Of a stretch of 64,000 bases of DNA, positions 35,110-44,994 are shown piece after piece. A program made the translations under genes and the position numbers. The DNA is from Isoetes taiwanensis (Eukaryota; Streptophyta; Lycopodiopsida; Isoetales; Isoetaceae). The notes under the pieces are model-generated. The model saw only the letters and a program-made list of their open reading frames with translations, was not told the origin of the DNA and made no database searches. Each line of letters starts with the position of its first letter. Positions within the stretch are counted from its first letter, which is position 1. The stretch lies in the NCBI GenBank assembly GCA_021234155.1, contig JAJEKV010000049.1, positions 1,143,487 to 1,207,486 on the forward strand, in the 5' to 3' direction.

Positions 35110-38100
35110 GATTATGTCCTGGAATGTGAGAGGTGCACGTTCATCTCCCCAAAAACGGCAGAGGTTGGCTAATTTAATTAAGCACATTAATCCAGATATT
35201 TTATGTATTCAAGAGCATAAATGTGATAGAGGCAGGGTCGTTCCAATGATGAATTTGTTTGGGAAGCAAACTTCTGCTCTAATAAGTACTTGGGCAAGGC
35301 GGGGGGGTGGTACAATGATAGCCTGGAGTATGGATGTTCATGTCACAGCAAAAGATAAATTTGGAAGGTGGACAGTTATTAAATGGAAGCAAGGACTTCA
35401 AGAATGTGGTATCATTAATGTATATGCATCTAATATTCCTAGAAAAAGAGCAACTTTATGGTCTTCTTTATGTAATAAAATACCAAAATGGGGAGAAAAT
35501 GTGGCTTGGCTTTTAGTAGGGGATTTCAATATGGTCGAATCAGCACAAGACAGATTAGGTGGTGGACAGATTGTAAGTGGCTTTGAACGGCAGTAGTGGC
35601 AGAAGTTACTCTTTCAACATGGGTTTATGGAAGTTGATGGAGATTCATCTTTTACTTGGACTAATAATTGGGTTGGCCCAGGATTGTCACAGGCTCGTCA
35701 TGATCGAATGTATGCAAATAGTGTGCTTTGTGATATATGTCCACGGTTATGGAGGCTTAATTATTTGGCACAAGCAGTCTCGGACCATAATCCTCAAATT
35801 CTTGACAATCGTGAACTTACTCATAGTAGACAAAAGAGAAAAACGGTATTTAAATTGAATACTAGATGGTTGCCTAATGAGGAGTTTGAAGCAGGATATC
35901 AGGAGGCTTGGCAAAAGGCTTCATCTCAACAACAAGGTATGCGACGTATTGTTGAGGCTTTGGCAAATGTCAAGATTTTTGCGAAAAGGTGCGGAGCGCA
36001 ACGAGTTCGTGAAGAAAAAGAGACCTTGAGTAAGTTATATGCTGAATTAGAGGAGCGTAAGAAAGTTGGTACAGACTCTTTTAGATTGCAACAGGTTATT
36101 GATGCTATTCGTGGTCTTGAAGTGGCCCAAATTCAATCAGCACGTGTTAAATCTGGATTAACCTGGCTGAAAGATGGAGATCGTTGTAATAAGCTGTTTT
36201 TTAGAGCTTCAAAGCAGAAGAGGTATGCAGCTACTATGCACTCTCTATCTATGCCGGATGGGAGGGTAATGACAGAGCCAAATGAGATTAAATAGTCCCT
36301 TACTCAATACTTTGAAACTTTTTTTAAGGTCAAACATTTGCCTCATGAAGATGTAATGCAGGATATTGTGCTTTCTAAGGTTCATGCAATTCTTTCACAA
36401 GAGGAATCTCAATTGTTAGAGGCACCACTGTCTATGTCTGAATTGCGAGCAGCAACATTTGCGTTGGCTTCAGATAAATGCCCAGGTATGGATGGTATTC
36501 CTGTAGAATTTTTTAAAAGGTATTGGGAATGGACGTCAGTAAGCATTATGGAGGCATACAAAGATTTGTGTACTTCACATCAATTTGATAGGATTTTGAA
36601 TACGGGTTTGATTTCTCTTATTCCTAAAGTGAAAGAACCTGTGAGCATTCATGATTGGCTTCAATAACTCTTCTATCTACTATCTATAAAATTATTGCAA
36701 AAGCCTATGCAGAAAGACTTAAACCGGTTTTGGGATTGAGAATAGATGCGGCTCAGTCAGGCTTTCTTCCAGGTCGGCAAATTTTTCATAATATAGTGGC
36801 AAAGATATAGGGAGTTCATTGGGCCCAATGTTAGGGTCAAAATCTTCTATATTTAAAATTGGATTTTGCTAAAGCTTATGATAGTGTGAAGTGGTCTTTC
36901 TTGGATGCCATGCTTTTGAAATTGGGATTTGGGCCCGGTTTCCGCTCTATGATGCATAAAATGTTGATTTACGCTAAGGGGTAGTAATCTTGTATCATGG
37001 AGAACCCTTGGTGCTTTTTCCAATTGAACGTGGAATAAGGCAAGGTTGCCCTTTAGCTCCTTTTTTGTTTACTATAGTGGTAGAAGGACTTTCGCAACTA
37101 TTGCATGAGGCTGAAAAGGATGGTTTGGTAAAGGGATTATTATTGGTGGAAGATGATCGGTTTTGGTTAATCGGGTTTGCAGACGATACCTTCTTGCTAG
37201 TGGATGGTGAAGAGAATAATGTGAGATAATCAAAAGCTTTTGAATATATTTTCAATTGCATCCTGGTTGTCTCCTTAATTGGGCTAAGTGTAGTGCTTTA
37301 TGGGTGGGGAAGGAAGCAGTTCAGATTTTTATATGAGTATGCCCGGAAGGTGGTTGTACCTTCTGCAAAGACAAAGCTTCTAGGAGTCCCTTTTGGTCTA
37401 GATATTGACATGAATGAAGCATGGGATGAAATTATCTTAAATTTACAAAGGCATCTGATTTGGTGGAGAGGCTCAAAGTTATCCTTGGCAGGTAGAATTC
37501 AAGTACCTAAGTCAGTATTGAACAATACACATATTTATTTGGTTTAGGTTCTATTGGCTCCAAGCTTCTAAGTTTGCAGAGATAAAAAAGATTGTAAGAG
37601 ATTTTGTCTGGTGTACTGATAAAGGAGGCACTGTGAAGGTGGCGTGGAAGAAATGTATGTTGTTTAAACAAGGAGGATTTGGTATGTTGGATCTTTCTTT
37701 TGTGGTAAGGTCTTAGCTTCTAAGCTATTGTTGGTTTGTTGAAAGATGATTGTGCATCACCGGTATGAAGTTACTTAAACAATCAGTGAAGAAGTGTATG
37801 GTTTTTCATAAGCGAGGTGTGAGAATTGAGCTCCCTTGGGCGTTGTTATATCCATTGAAAGCTTATTCACATGCCTCTCCAGTACTGAAAGGCTTGCTTC
37901 GGGCCTGGAAGGTAGTCCAACAGTGATTACATTTTGATTGGGAAGCTTGTCTTCGGGCATCTTCCCCCTTTTTGTGGTTGCCTTTGTATACTCATGGACA
38001 ACTACACCCAGTTGTAGAATTTATGCATGCGCATTCCCAAGCAAGGTGGACGAGAGCAGGTATTATTTCTATTGAACAGTGGTATTTTAGTATTGACATT

Positions 38101-38799
38101 GCTCCTTGGCAATGGTTTCAGGAGAAATATGGGTTGTTGGATAAAGATATCAGTATATGGGCTTATGTAGCAAGTGCTCTTCCTTTAGTTAAGAAGGTTG
38201 GTGACCCGGAGATCTTTGGAACTTTGTTCAAGGTATTAAAGAAGGCAAGAAGCTAGTAAGTTCATGCTACAGATTGCTTACATCCTCAAGTACTTTATCA
38301 CCTTCTCGGAAATGGCACTTACAGACTTTGCCTTCTCAATGGCAATCCATCTGGAACCTTGTTTGGTCTAAATATAATCCTCCAAAGGTAAATGTTTTAC
38401 TTTGGCAGGTGATTCATCGCTCTTTGAGAGTTAATGAGATGGTTCATCGCTTTAAGCCGGGAGTAAGCCCATTTTGCCCAATGTGTGAGCGGTGCATTGA
38501 AACATTGGAGCATTGACTTTCTTTTGGGTATTTATCCAAATCAGTGGACTGCTTCTAAAAGGATTGCATTTCACATGGCAAAGTCTTGGCTAATATGGAG
38601 TGTATGGAAGCGAAGGCGAAGAAAGGTCTTTAATGATACGCATATTTCTTCTCAGGTGGTACTTCAAGAAATTCGTAAGTTGTATAATTGCTTTCAGATC
38701 TCCAATTGGCCTGATCGTATTAAATTTCCAATATGGAGTGATCATCTAAAAGTGATTGATGCTTCAGGGATATTTCTTACTTCTGGAAGTACTTTGTAA
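35102..38799 (+). pseudogene. LINE-A ORF2: endonuclease-reverse transcriptase, interrupted
   Basis: The order is an AP-type endonuclease (SWNVRG near 35117, QEHK near 35215, GDFNMV near 35520, SDHNP near 35780), a linker, then reverse transcriptase (KCPGMDGIPVEFF near 36480, LDFAKAYDSVKW near 36865, RQGCPLAPFLF near 37045, the catalytic FADD near 37180) and a C-terminal zf-RVT region (38340-38510) with a basic tail to 38799. One frame runs to 36667 with in-frame TAG stops at 35594 and 36293. After that come further stops, several frameshifts and, near 38515, a deletion of about 77 bp relative to the 13.5-kb copy. The enzyme cannot be made as one protein. Confidence 0.9.
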
Positions 38800-38926
38800 T
38801 ATTTTGAGTGTATAATATGAAGTAAAACACGTTCTTCAAAAAAAAACATAACAAATAAAGATAACAATTGATTTGAAATTGGAAGTCACACCATAGATAC
38901 ATCAACATAACAAATAAAGATAACAA

Positions 38927-39370
38927 TTTTACAACACCAGTTAAAGAATGTGCCATGTTAGATCTGAAGCCTCTGCTTAATAATTAGTTAAGAATACAAA
39001 TTGCCATCTGGGCGTTAAATAGGCGACTAAAAATCTTTTAATAGATATAAGTAGAAGAAAGCAACAAAAGGAAGACATGATCTTGAGACATCAACTTCGA
39101 GGAAACAGTATAAACATATTTAGTTTCTGCATTAGTTAGAGGAGTAATGGTGACAGAAGATAAATTCCACAAAATTCCAGGAGAAGGTGCAATGCATTTA
39201 TTAACTATAATAATTTTACAACGGTTGCTAAAGAATATGCCATGTTAGATCTTAAACCTCTGTTGAATAGTTATTAGAAGAATACAAATTGCCACCTAGG
39301 CTTTAAAGAGATATATAAATGGTCTTTGAATACCTAAGTAAGAGAAAGCATAAAAAAAGATTTGATTTTT
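38927..39370. repeat. diverged direct duplication, about 285 bp apart
   Basis: Segments 38927-39075 and 39213-39365 share TTTTACAAC, AAAGAATRTGCCATGTTAGATCT, GAATACAAATTGCCA and AAGTAGAAGAAAGCA-like blocks. This is non-coding flank of the LINE-A insertion. Confidence 0.65.
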
Positions 39371-39469
39371 AAGGAAATGGTTATGCACCAAATATGATGA
39401 TATGACAGAAATTTCTTTTGATTTATTTATTTCTAATCTAAATGTCATTAATTCTAATTCTACTTTTCT

Positions 39470-41130
39470 TGTTGCTTCATGGATTTTGCGAAGGCGTTTG
39501 ACACTGTGCCTCGGGAAAAACTATGGGCAAGATTGCGAGTAGATTTGTAGAATGTAGTGTACAGGCTATATGAAAGATGCTCAAGTTGGTTGCAGCCAAC
39601 AAGCCAACCATTTGATAGTAGTATCGGGGTTCGTCAGGGATGTCCTCTCTCCCCAACATTGTTTGGGCTTTACATTGATCAATTGGAGAGCTGGCTGAGC
39701 TCACCTTCTCCACCAGATCATCAGGCAGTTAATATATGCTGATGATGTGGGCCTCCTAGCTTACACACCAGCAGACATGCAACGACATCTCGATGCCCTG
39801 GACATATTTTGCCAAGCAACTGATATGCACGTCAACCTGGCCAAGACTAAGGTGGTTCTCATATCATCCTCACGTCAGCCGAGGATCCCCATCTTCAGTT
39901 ACCGAGGGCAGAATGTGGAAGTGGCATCCACATACAAATATTTGGAAGTTTCCTTCTACTATGCACTGGGACACATCCATACGGCTACGAGTGACGGCGG
40001 GCTGGAAGGCACTATACGCAATGCAAAACAATAGTCATAGAGCGGAGTTGTATGATTGGGCCCATTAGTCACACCTGTTCAAAGTCTTAGTGGAGCCTGT
40101 CCTTTTATACGGGATTGAGGTATGGGGCCCAACTTGGAATGACTTGGAGCAGGTGCAGAAAGCCTTCTTGGTACGAGCACTAGGGGTGAAGTCCACAGCC
40201 CCATATCAAATTCTACTGCAGGAGACGGGATTCTTGCCTCTGCAGAGGGCGGCCCTTGATCGCCACATTGTCTATTTTCAGAAGGTGGTCAATATGGACG
40301 ATGCTCGTCTCCCTAACCTAGCTTATATCATGGCAATGGGGCCGCAGCGCCTCAAGGCTTGCTAGAGGAAAAAGAGAGCTCAACGGTTGGCTAGATAGAA
40401 TGTGCAGGAGCACAGGTGCATACATGTGCAAATAGAGGCAGATCAGCATAGCTTGAGGCAGATCGGCATAGCTTGAGGCAGTATCTTGACGCTTGCTTCC
40501 TCAGCAAGCTTTGGGATGCCAGTGCCCTTGAATAGGTCAAGACAGCACACTACCAGCGCCACATAAATCCCACATTGGAACGAGGCCCACTTGCGTACCT
40601 ACTTGCCCATGAAAAGGCGCAGACTCATTGCCTCCATTCGCACAGGAGCACACCATCTTCGAATTGAGACAGGCAGATGGGGTGAGCCACACCAGGAAAG
40701 GCTCTGTCAATGCTGTCAAATGGGAGTCATTGAGGATGAATCTCATACCCTTCAAAGTTGCCCAACATATGATCAAATCCGGACGCGCTATGCTGAGTTG
40801 GTTAGGCCTAGCTAGCCACTACATGTGACATTGAGCATGGCTTCCGTACGGGCGCTGGGATCATACCTTCAGGAGGTTATGGACATGCGAGATCAGCTAT
40901 GTCCTCGGGCGCACACTTGACATGTATATATACATTTATTTCATGATGATGTATACTTGTACAGTTTGACAGCATTCTTATTACTGCCATGGTTTTTCCC
41001 TCAAAATCCTTTGGGGCGGGGGTTTTTTAACCCGGACAATAATAAGTTTGTTGCGCTCCTTCTGGGTCCCATAGGCCGATTGGTCTCAGTGGACAATAAA
41101 AATCATTCTTTCTTTCTTTATTTCTTTCTT
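39470..41130 (+). mobile_element. LINE-B copy with TTTC-type tail, broken by TAG stops
   Basis: Contains FAKAFDTVPR near 39487, the RQGCPLSPTLFGLYID block near 39630, YADD near 39737, then KTKVVLISSSRQPRIP, VLLYGIEVWGP, QILLQETGFLPLQ and the C-terminal CQCC...H...C zinc-binding block near 40700. The 3' UTR has the stem-type module (about 40976-41045), GGTCTCAGTGGACAATAAAAA and a TTTC-rich tail to about 41130. The frame is cut by stops at positions where the 44-kb copy has Gln or Trp codons. It is 5'-truncated inside the reverse transcriptase. Confidence 0.85.
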
Positions 41131-43600
41131 GATCTTGTAGCCTATCTCAAACAATGTGGGATCTGTAAAACAATTTTATGAGGAAAGGAGAAGATATCGA
41201 TCTTTATGGACCGATGGAAAGACTAAGTATGGATAAGGAATACTCGGGCCAGAAAGCAGTTTGGGTCAGGCTTTTCTGCAGGGAAGTAGTTCACGCATAT
41301 TGCATGTTTGACTTCATCTTCATGTATCACTATTACATGTCAGAAAGGCAAATCACAAGATATAGGGAACTGTACTAAACAGACAAAGTCTTGGCAGATT
41401 TGTATGGTTCTCTGCTGTTACTAAGTGATACTAAAGACTTGGACTCTTCCTTTGATGAAGCTGATGATTTCATTCTGGACCACTACACCTTTGGCTCTGC
41501 AGACTCTTTTTACTCCTTCTTCAATGCTAAGCTTGACTCTCTTTCTTCATAAACTCGTTTCTATGCCTCCTTTTTTTGCTATCCTTTGGAATACAAGCTC
41601 AGACACTAATTGCTCAATTTTAACTCATCATCTAGTGAGAGTTTTTGGTTGGCTAAGTTACTTTTCAGGTTTTGGCCACTTAAGGCAATGAAGTCTGGGA
41701 CACATAGTTGGGGTCGGGGTTGGAGACTTGAGTACTGAATGCCCTGCCTTATTTTTGGGGGCTCAAAGCTTTGAACTATTTAAAGTTAAACTAATTGTCT
41801 TCTCAAGTTAACAGAAAGCCTCTTCTCTTTTAAAGGAAGGCTACATGTACTATTATGCTTCACGGTTCATTCTTATTTTGCTATTTTTAGCAGAATAATG
41901 TATGCTTTTCTTGATTAATAGAAAAATCTACTCTTACTCACAAAAAAATAAAAATAAAAAATAAAAATAAAAAAATAAAAAAAATAGAATATGAGTGAAA
42001 ACCCAAACTTGTTCTACGACAAGGCTGATCTAGACCACTGGTACAAGACCTGTTTGGATATGATGGATTTGGATAATTTCAGTTTCCTTATCCTATACAT
42101 GCTTGGCAACTAGACGATTGCGCAATGGACAATAAATATTAACTTCAATAAGAGGATCTTGTATTCCGTATTAGAATGTGAGTGCAGAGTGGGTCTTCAA
42201 AAAACGTCAAGTTTTACCAACAGCCTATTGATTTTAGTATCTTGCCAATCTAGTGTTGACTTCGACAAGTGGTAGTCAAGTGAACATCAGTACTTGGATA
42301 AGGTCATGGTCTTAAATGAAAATATGGATCCCTAGAAGGGTAGAAAGTTTAGTGTCTTGGTCGGGTTCTGGATGACATGCAAACAGTCCTCAGTGAGGAC
42401 ACTTGGATCTAATAGGTAGATCGCGAGCCAAGAGTATCATGCGAGATTTCGCAAGTAACTAAGAACAAATGAACTGATGAGGAAGGGAAACAAGAGAAAC
42501 ACCAATAATAAAGGAGGATCTCTTGATGTGATGATGATGACATGCAAAGAGTCTCGTCTGAAATGATGAGACGGAAACAAGAAGAAAACTAATCTTGTCT
42601 AACATCTTAAGTCTCTACTTCTGATAATGGCCTTACTTCCGAGATCTCTGCTGACATCTGAAGAATCTTCTTAACTGACGACTGTTAGCTCATAAAGGTC
42701 GTGATTCCTGCCACGGAAGGCCACGGTGATCTCATGCCTTGGGATCCCTTTGTCTCTTCTTTGGCGTGTTCTTTTTTAGGGTCCTTCCTATGGCACTTGC
42801 CATGTCATGTGTTTTGGGGCATAGGACTAAGAGTATAAAAGATTTTTCTTCTCTCAGATTTTGAAATTGGAAAGCATGTGGCCTTCTAAGCTAAGTTCTT
42901 TATTTTTTAGTCCTTGATTTTTGGCCTTTCATATTTCATGTGGACGGCTCCTGTCTTTCTCTCTCTTGAAGGGATTCCTTTACTTTTCGTCTGCCTCTTT
43001 TTCGACATTCTTATCCATGTCTATCCATAATAGTTCTAGAAATGGTATTTTTCTTCATTTCATTGAATGCAAGGAAAACAAAATTCTAGAAGTACGGAGG
43101 TAGTTAGCAATTAGTTAGTTTGTCCTTTTCCCTTCTAGCTCCCCATTTAGATTCTTTCTCGTCCCTTTCTTCCTCATTAGCTCTTGTTGCATCTCCCTTA
43201 CTTTCTCCCAACCTTATTTGTAAACTCACATCTTGTTGAGGTTCCCTTCTCCCAATTTGGAACCTTCTTTGTAAACTAACATTTTGTCGAGGCCTTCACG
43301 CCTAGTTGGAGGCCCTCATGCCTGGATGGAGGCCCAAGTGTTTGGTTGGAGGCCGTCATGTATGGATAACCCCTAGTGGCTTTTGGTTACTTTTTTGTGT
43401 ATGCTAGAAAACAATTGGTGAGCGTAGTTTTCCTGTACTTTGGCATTCTGGACAAAGGTACTGGATTCTAGGCACAAGATGAAGATCAAAAGAGAAGGAA
43501 GATGAATCTATTGCTATTTCTTTGTTATAATGTGTTCATCCAACAAGGCTAGTCAGCATGAGGGTATGGATTCTATTATAGTTTATGACTCTAACATATC
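41131..43600. other. intergenic; A-rich simple repeat only
   Basis: Contains an (AAAATA)n-like run at about 41940-41990 and a few GGCCCTCATGCCTGGATGGA-type short repeats near 43290-43365. No gene or RNA feature could be supported. Confidence 0.5.
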
Positions 43601-43606
43601 CCATTA

Positions 43607-43678
43607 TTGTCAGGGTGGTTTTTCCTCAAAAACACGAAAGGGCGAGGTCTTTTAATCCCGGCCATAATGGTTTCACGA
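43607..43678 (+). repeat. isolated LINE-B-type 3' stem module
   Basis: ATTATTGTCAGGGTGGTTTT ... GGTCTTTTAATCCCGGCCATAATGG is a diverged copy of the module in LINE-B 3' UTRs, without the CCGTGGAC block after it. It faces the LINE-B copy on the other side of the (AGAAT)n run. Confidence 0.55.
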
Positions 43679-43710
43679 ACTTGCTATCAAATATATCTAT
43701 TTTTGTTATA

Positions 43711-44950
43711 AGAATAGAATAGAATAGAATAGAATAGAATAGAATAGAATAGAATAGAATAGAATAGAATAGAATAGAATAGAATAGAATAGAATTGGGT
43801 TTTTATCGTCCACGGAGACCAATGGCCTGTGGGAACCAAACAGGAGGCGCAGCAAGCATATTACTGTCCGGGTTAAAAAACCCCTTCCCCGCCTATAAAG
43901 GGTTGTTTGGGGGAAAAACCGTGATAGGAATAGATTTGTTGTCAAACTGTACAAATATAAATACAAATATAGACAGAAATATGTATTATATCAGGTAAGT
44001 GCCCGAGGGCCGAGCTGATCTCGGCGATCTATGACCTCTTGAATGTATGAGCCCAACCTCCGTATCGAGCTTGTGTTCAACATCTCATGCAGGGGCTGGC
44101 CAGGATGGACTAGTTTAGCATAGCATATCCGAATGTCATCATATGCCGGACAACTCTGTAGGGTGTGGCATTCATCTTCCACGGCTCCAACCTGCCAGCG
44201 TTGACAAAGCCTCTCCTGACGCAGCTCCCCAACCCATCTCTATGTCTCAATCCGAAGATGATGTGCACCCGTGCGGATAGAGGCAATGAATCTGCACTTT
44301 TTCATGGGTAGATGAGTGCGCAGGTAGCATTGCGGGCCCCACTCCAACATGGAATTGATGTGGCATTGATAGTATGCCATCTTGACCTGTTCAAGGGTGT
44401 TGGCATTACATAGCTTACTGAGGAAGCATGCATTAAGGTACTGTCTGAGGCTATGACGATCTGCCTTCGTTTGCACTTGGATGCAGCTGTGCTCCTGTAC
44501 ATTCCATCTGCCCAGCCACTGAGCTCTCTTTTTCTGCCAGTAGGCTTTTAAGCGTTGAGGCCCCATTGCCACAGTGTAAGCAAGGTCAGGGAGACGAGTA
44601 TCGTCCATGCTGACCACCTTCTGGAAGTAGACGATGTGTCTGTCAAGGACCCCCCATTTGAAGAGGCAAGTAACCTGTTTCCTGCAGCAGTATCTGGTAT
44701 GGGACTGTGGACTTCACCCCCAGGGCCCGTGCCAAGAAAGCTTTCTGCACCTGCTCCAGGTCATTCCAAGTGGCGAGGAAAATCACTGGGCCCCAGACCT
44801 CGACCCCATACAAAAGCACAGGTTCTACTAGCACCTTGAATAGGTGCGATTGGTGGGCCCAATCATACAGCTCTGCCTCGTGGCTATTGTTCTTCATTGC
44901 ATAGAGTGCCTTCCAACCTACTGCGGCTCGCAGCCGTGTGCCGAAGAGCG
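43711..44950 (-). mobile_element. LINE-B copy, C-terminal part and (ATTCT)n tail
   Basis: Read on the minus strand: VLLYGVEVWGPV, LEQVQKAFLARALGVKS, QILLQETGYLPLQ, MDDTRLPDLAY, WQKKRAQWLGRWNVQEH, then MEDECHTLQSCPAY and a C terminus ending GPRALT. A 3' UTR with the stem module (about 43940-43860), the block GTCCACGGAGACC (plus strand) and a tail of about 16 pentamers (plus strand AGAAT, 43711-43794) follow. This copy keeps Gln and Trp codons that are TAG in the 39.5-kb copy, but it has its own frameshift near 44640. Confidence 0.85.
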
Positions 44951-44994
44951 TTAGCAGTTATTGTCCATGTCTATCCCCATAGTATTTCTACAAA

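Larger units (their letters stand above)
32937..38860 (+). mobile_element. LINE-A, near full-length non-LTR retrotransposon with TSD
   Basis: The 16-bp direct repeats AACATAACAAATAAAG at 32937-32952 and 38845-38860 flank a 5.9-kb insert ending in poly(A) at 38837-38846. The insert has a 5' UTR of about 420 bp, ORF1 (33376-35109), an overlapping ORF2 (35102-38799) and a short 3' UTR. This is the structure of a plant L1-type LINE, inserted by target-primed reverse transcription without 5' truncation. The intact direct repeats and closeness to the 13.5-kb copy suggest a fairly recent insertion, although ORF2 is now broken. Confidence 0.93.

Noticed and set aside
43711-43794. AGAAT array as a telomere-like repeat or CRISPR-like array
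   Set aside because: It is a 5-bp microsatellite at the end of a LINE; there are no spacers, and plant telomeric sequence is TTTAGGG.
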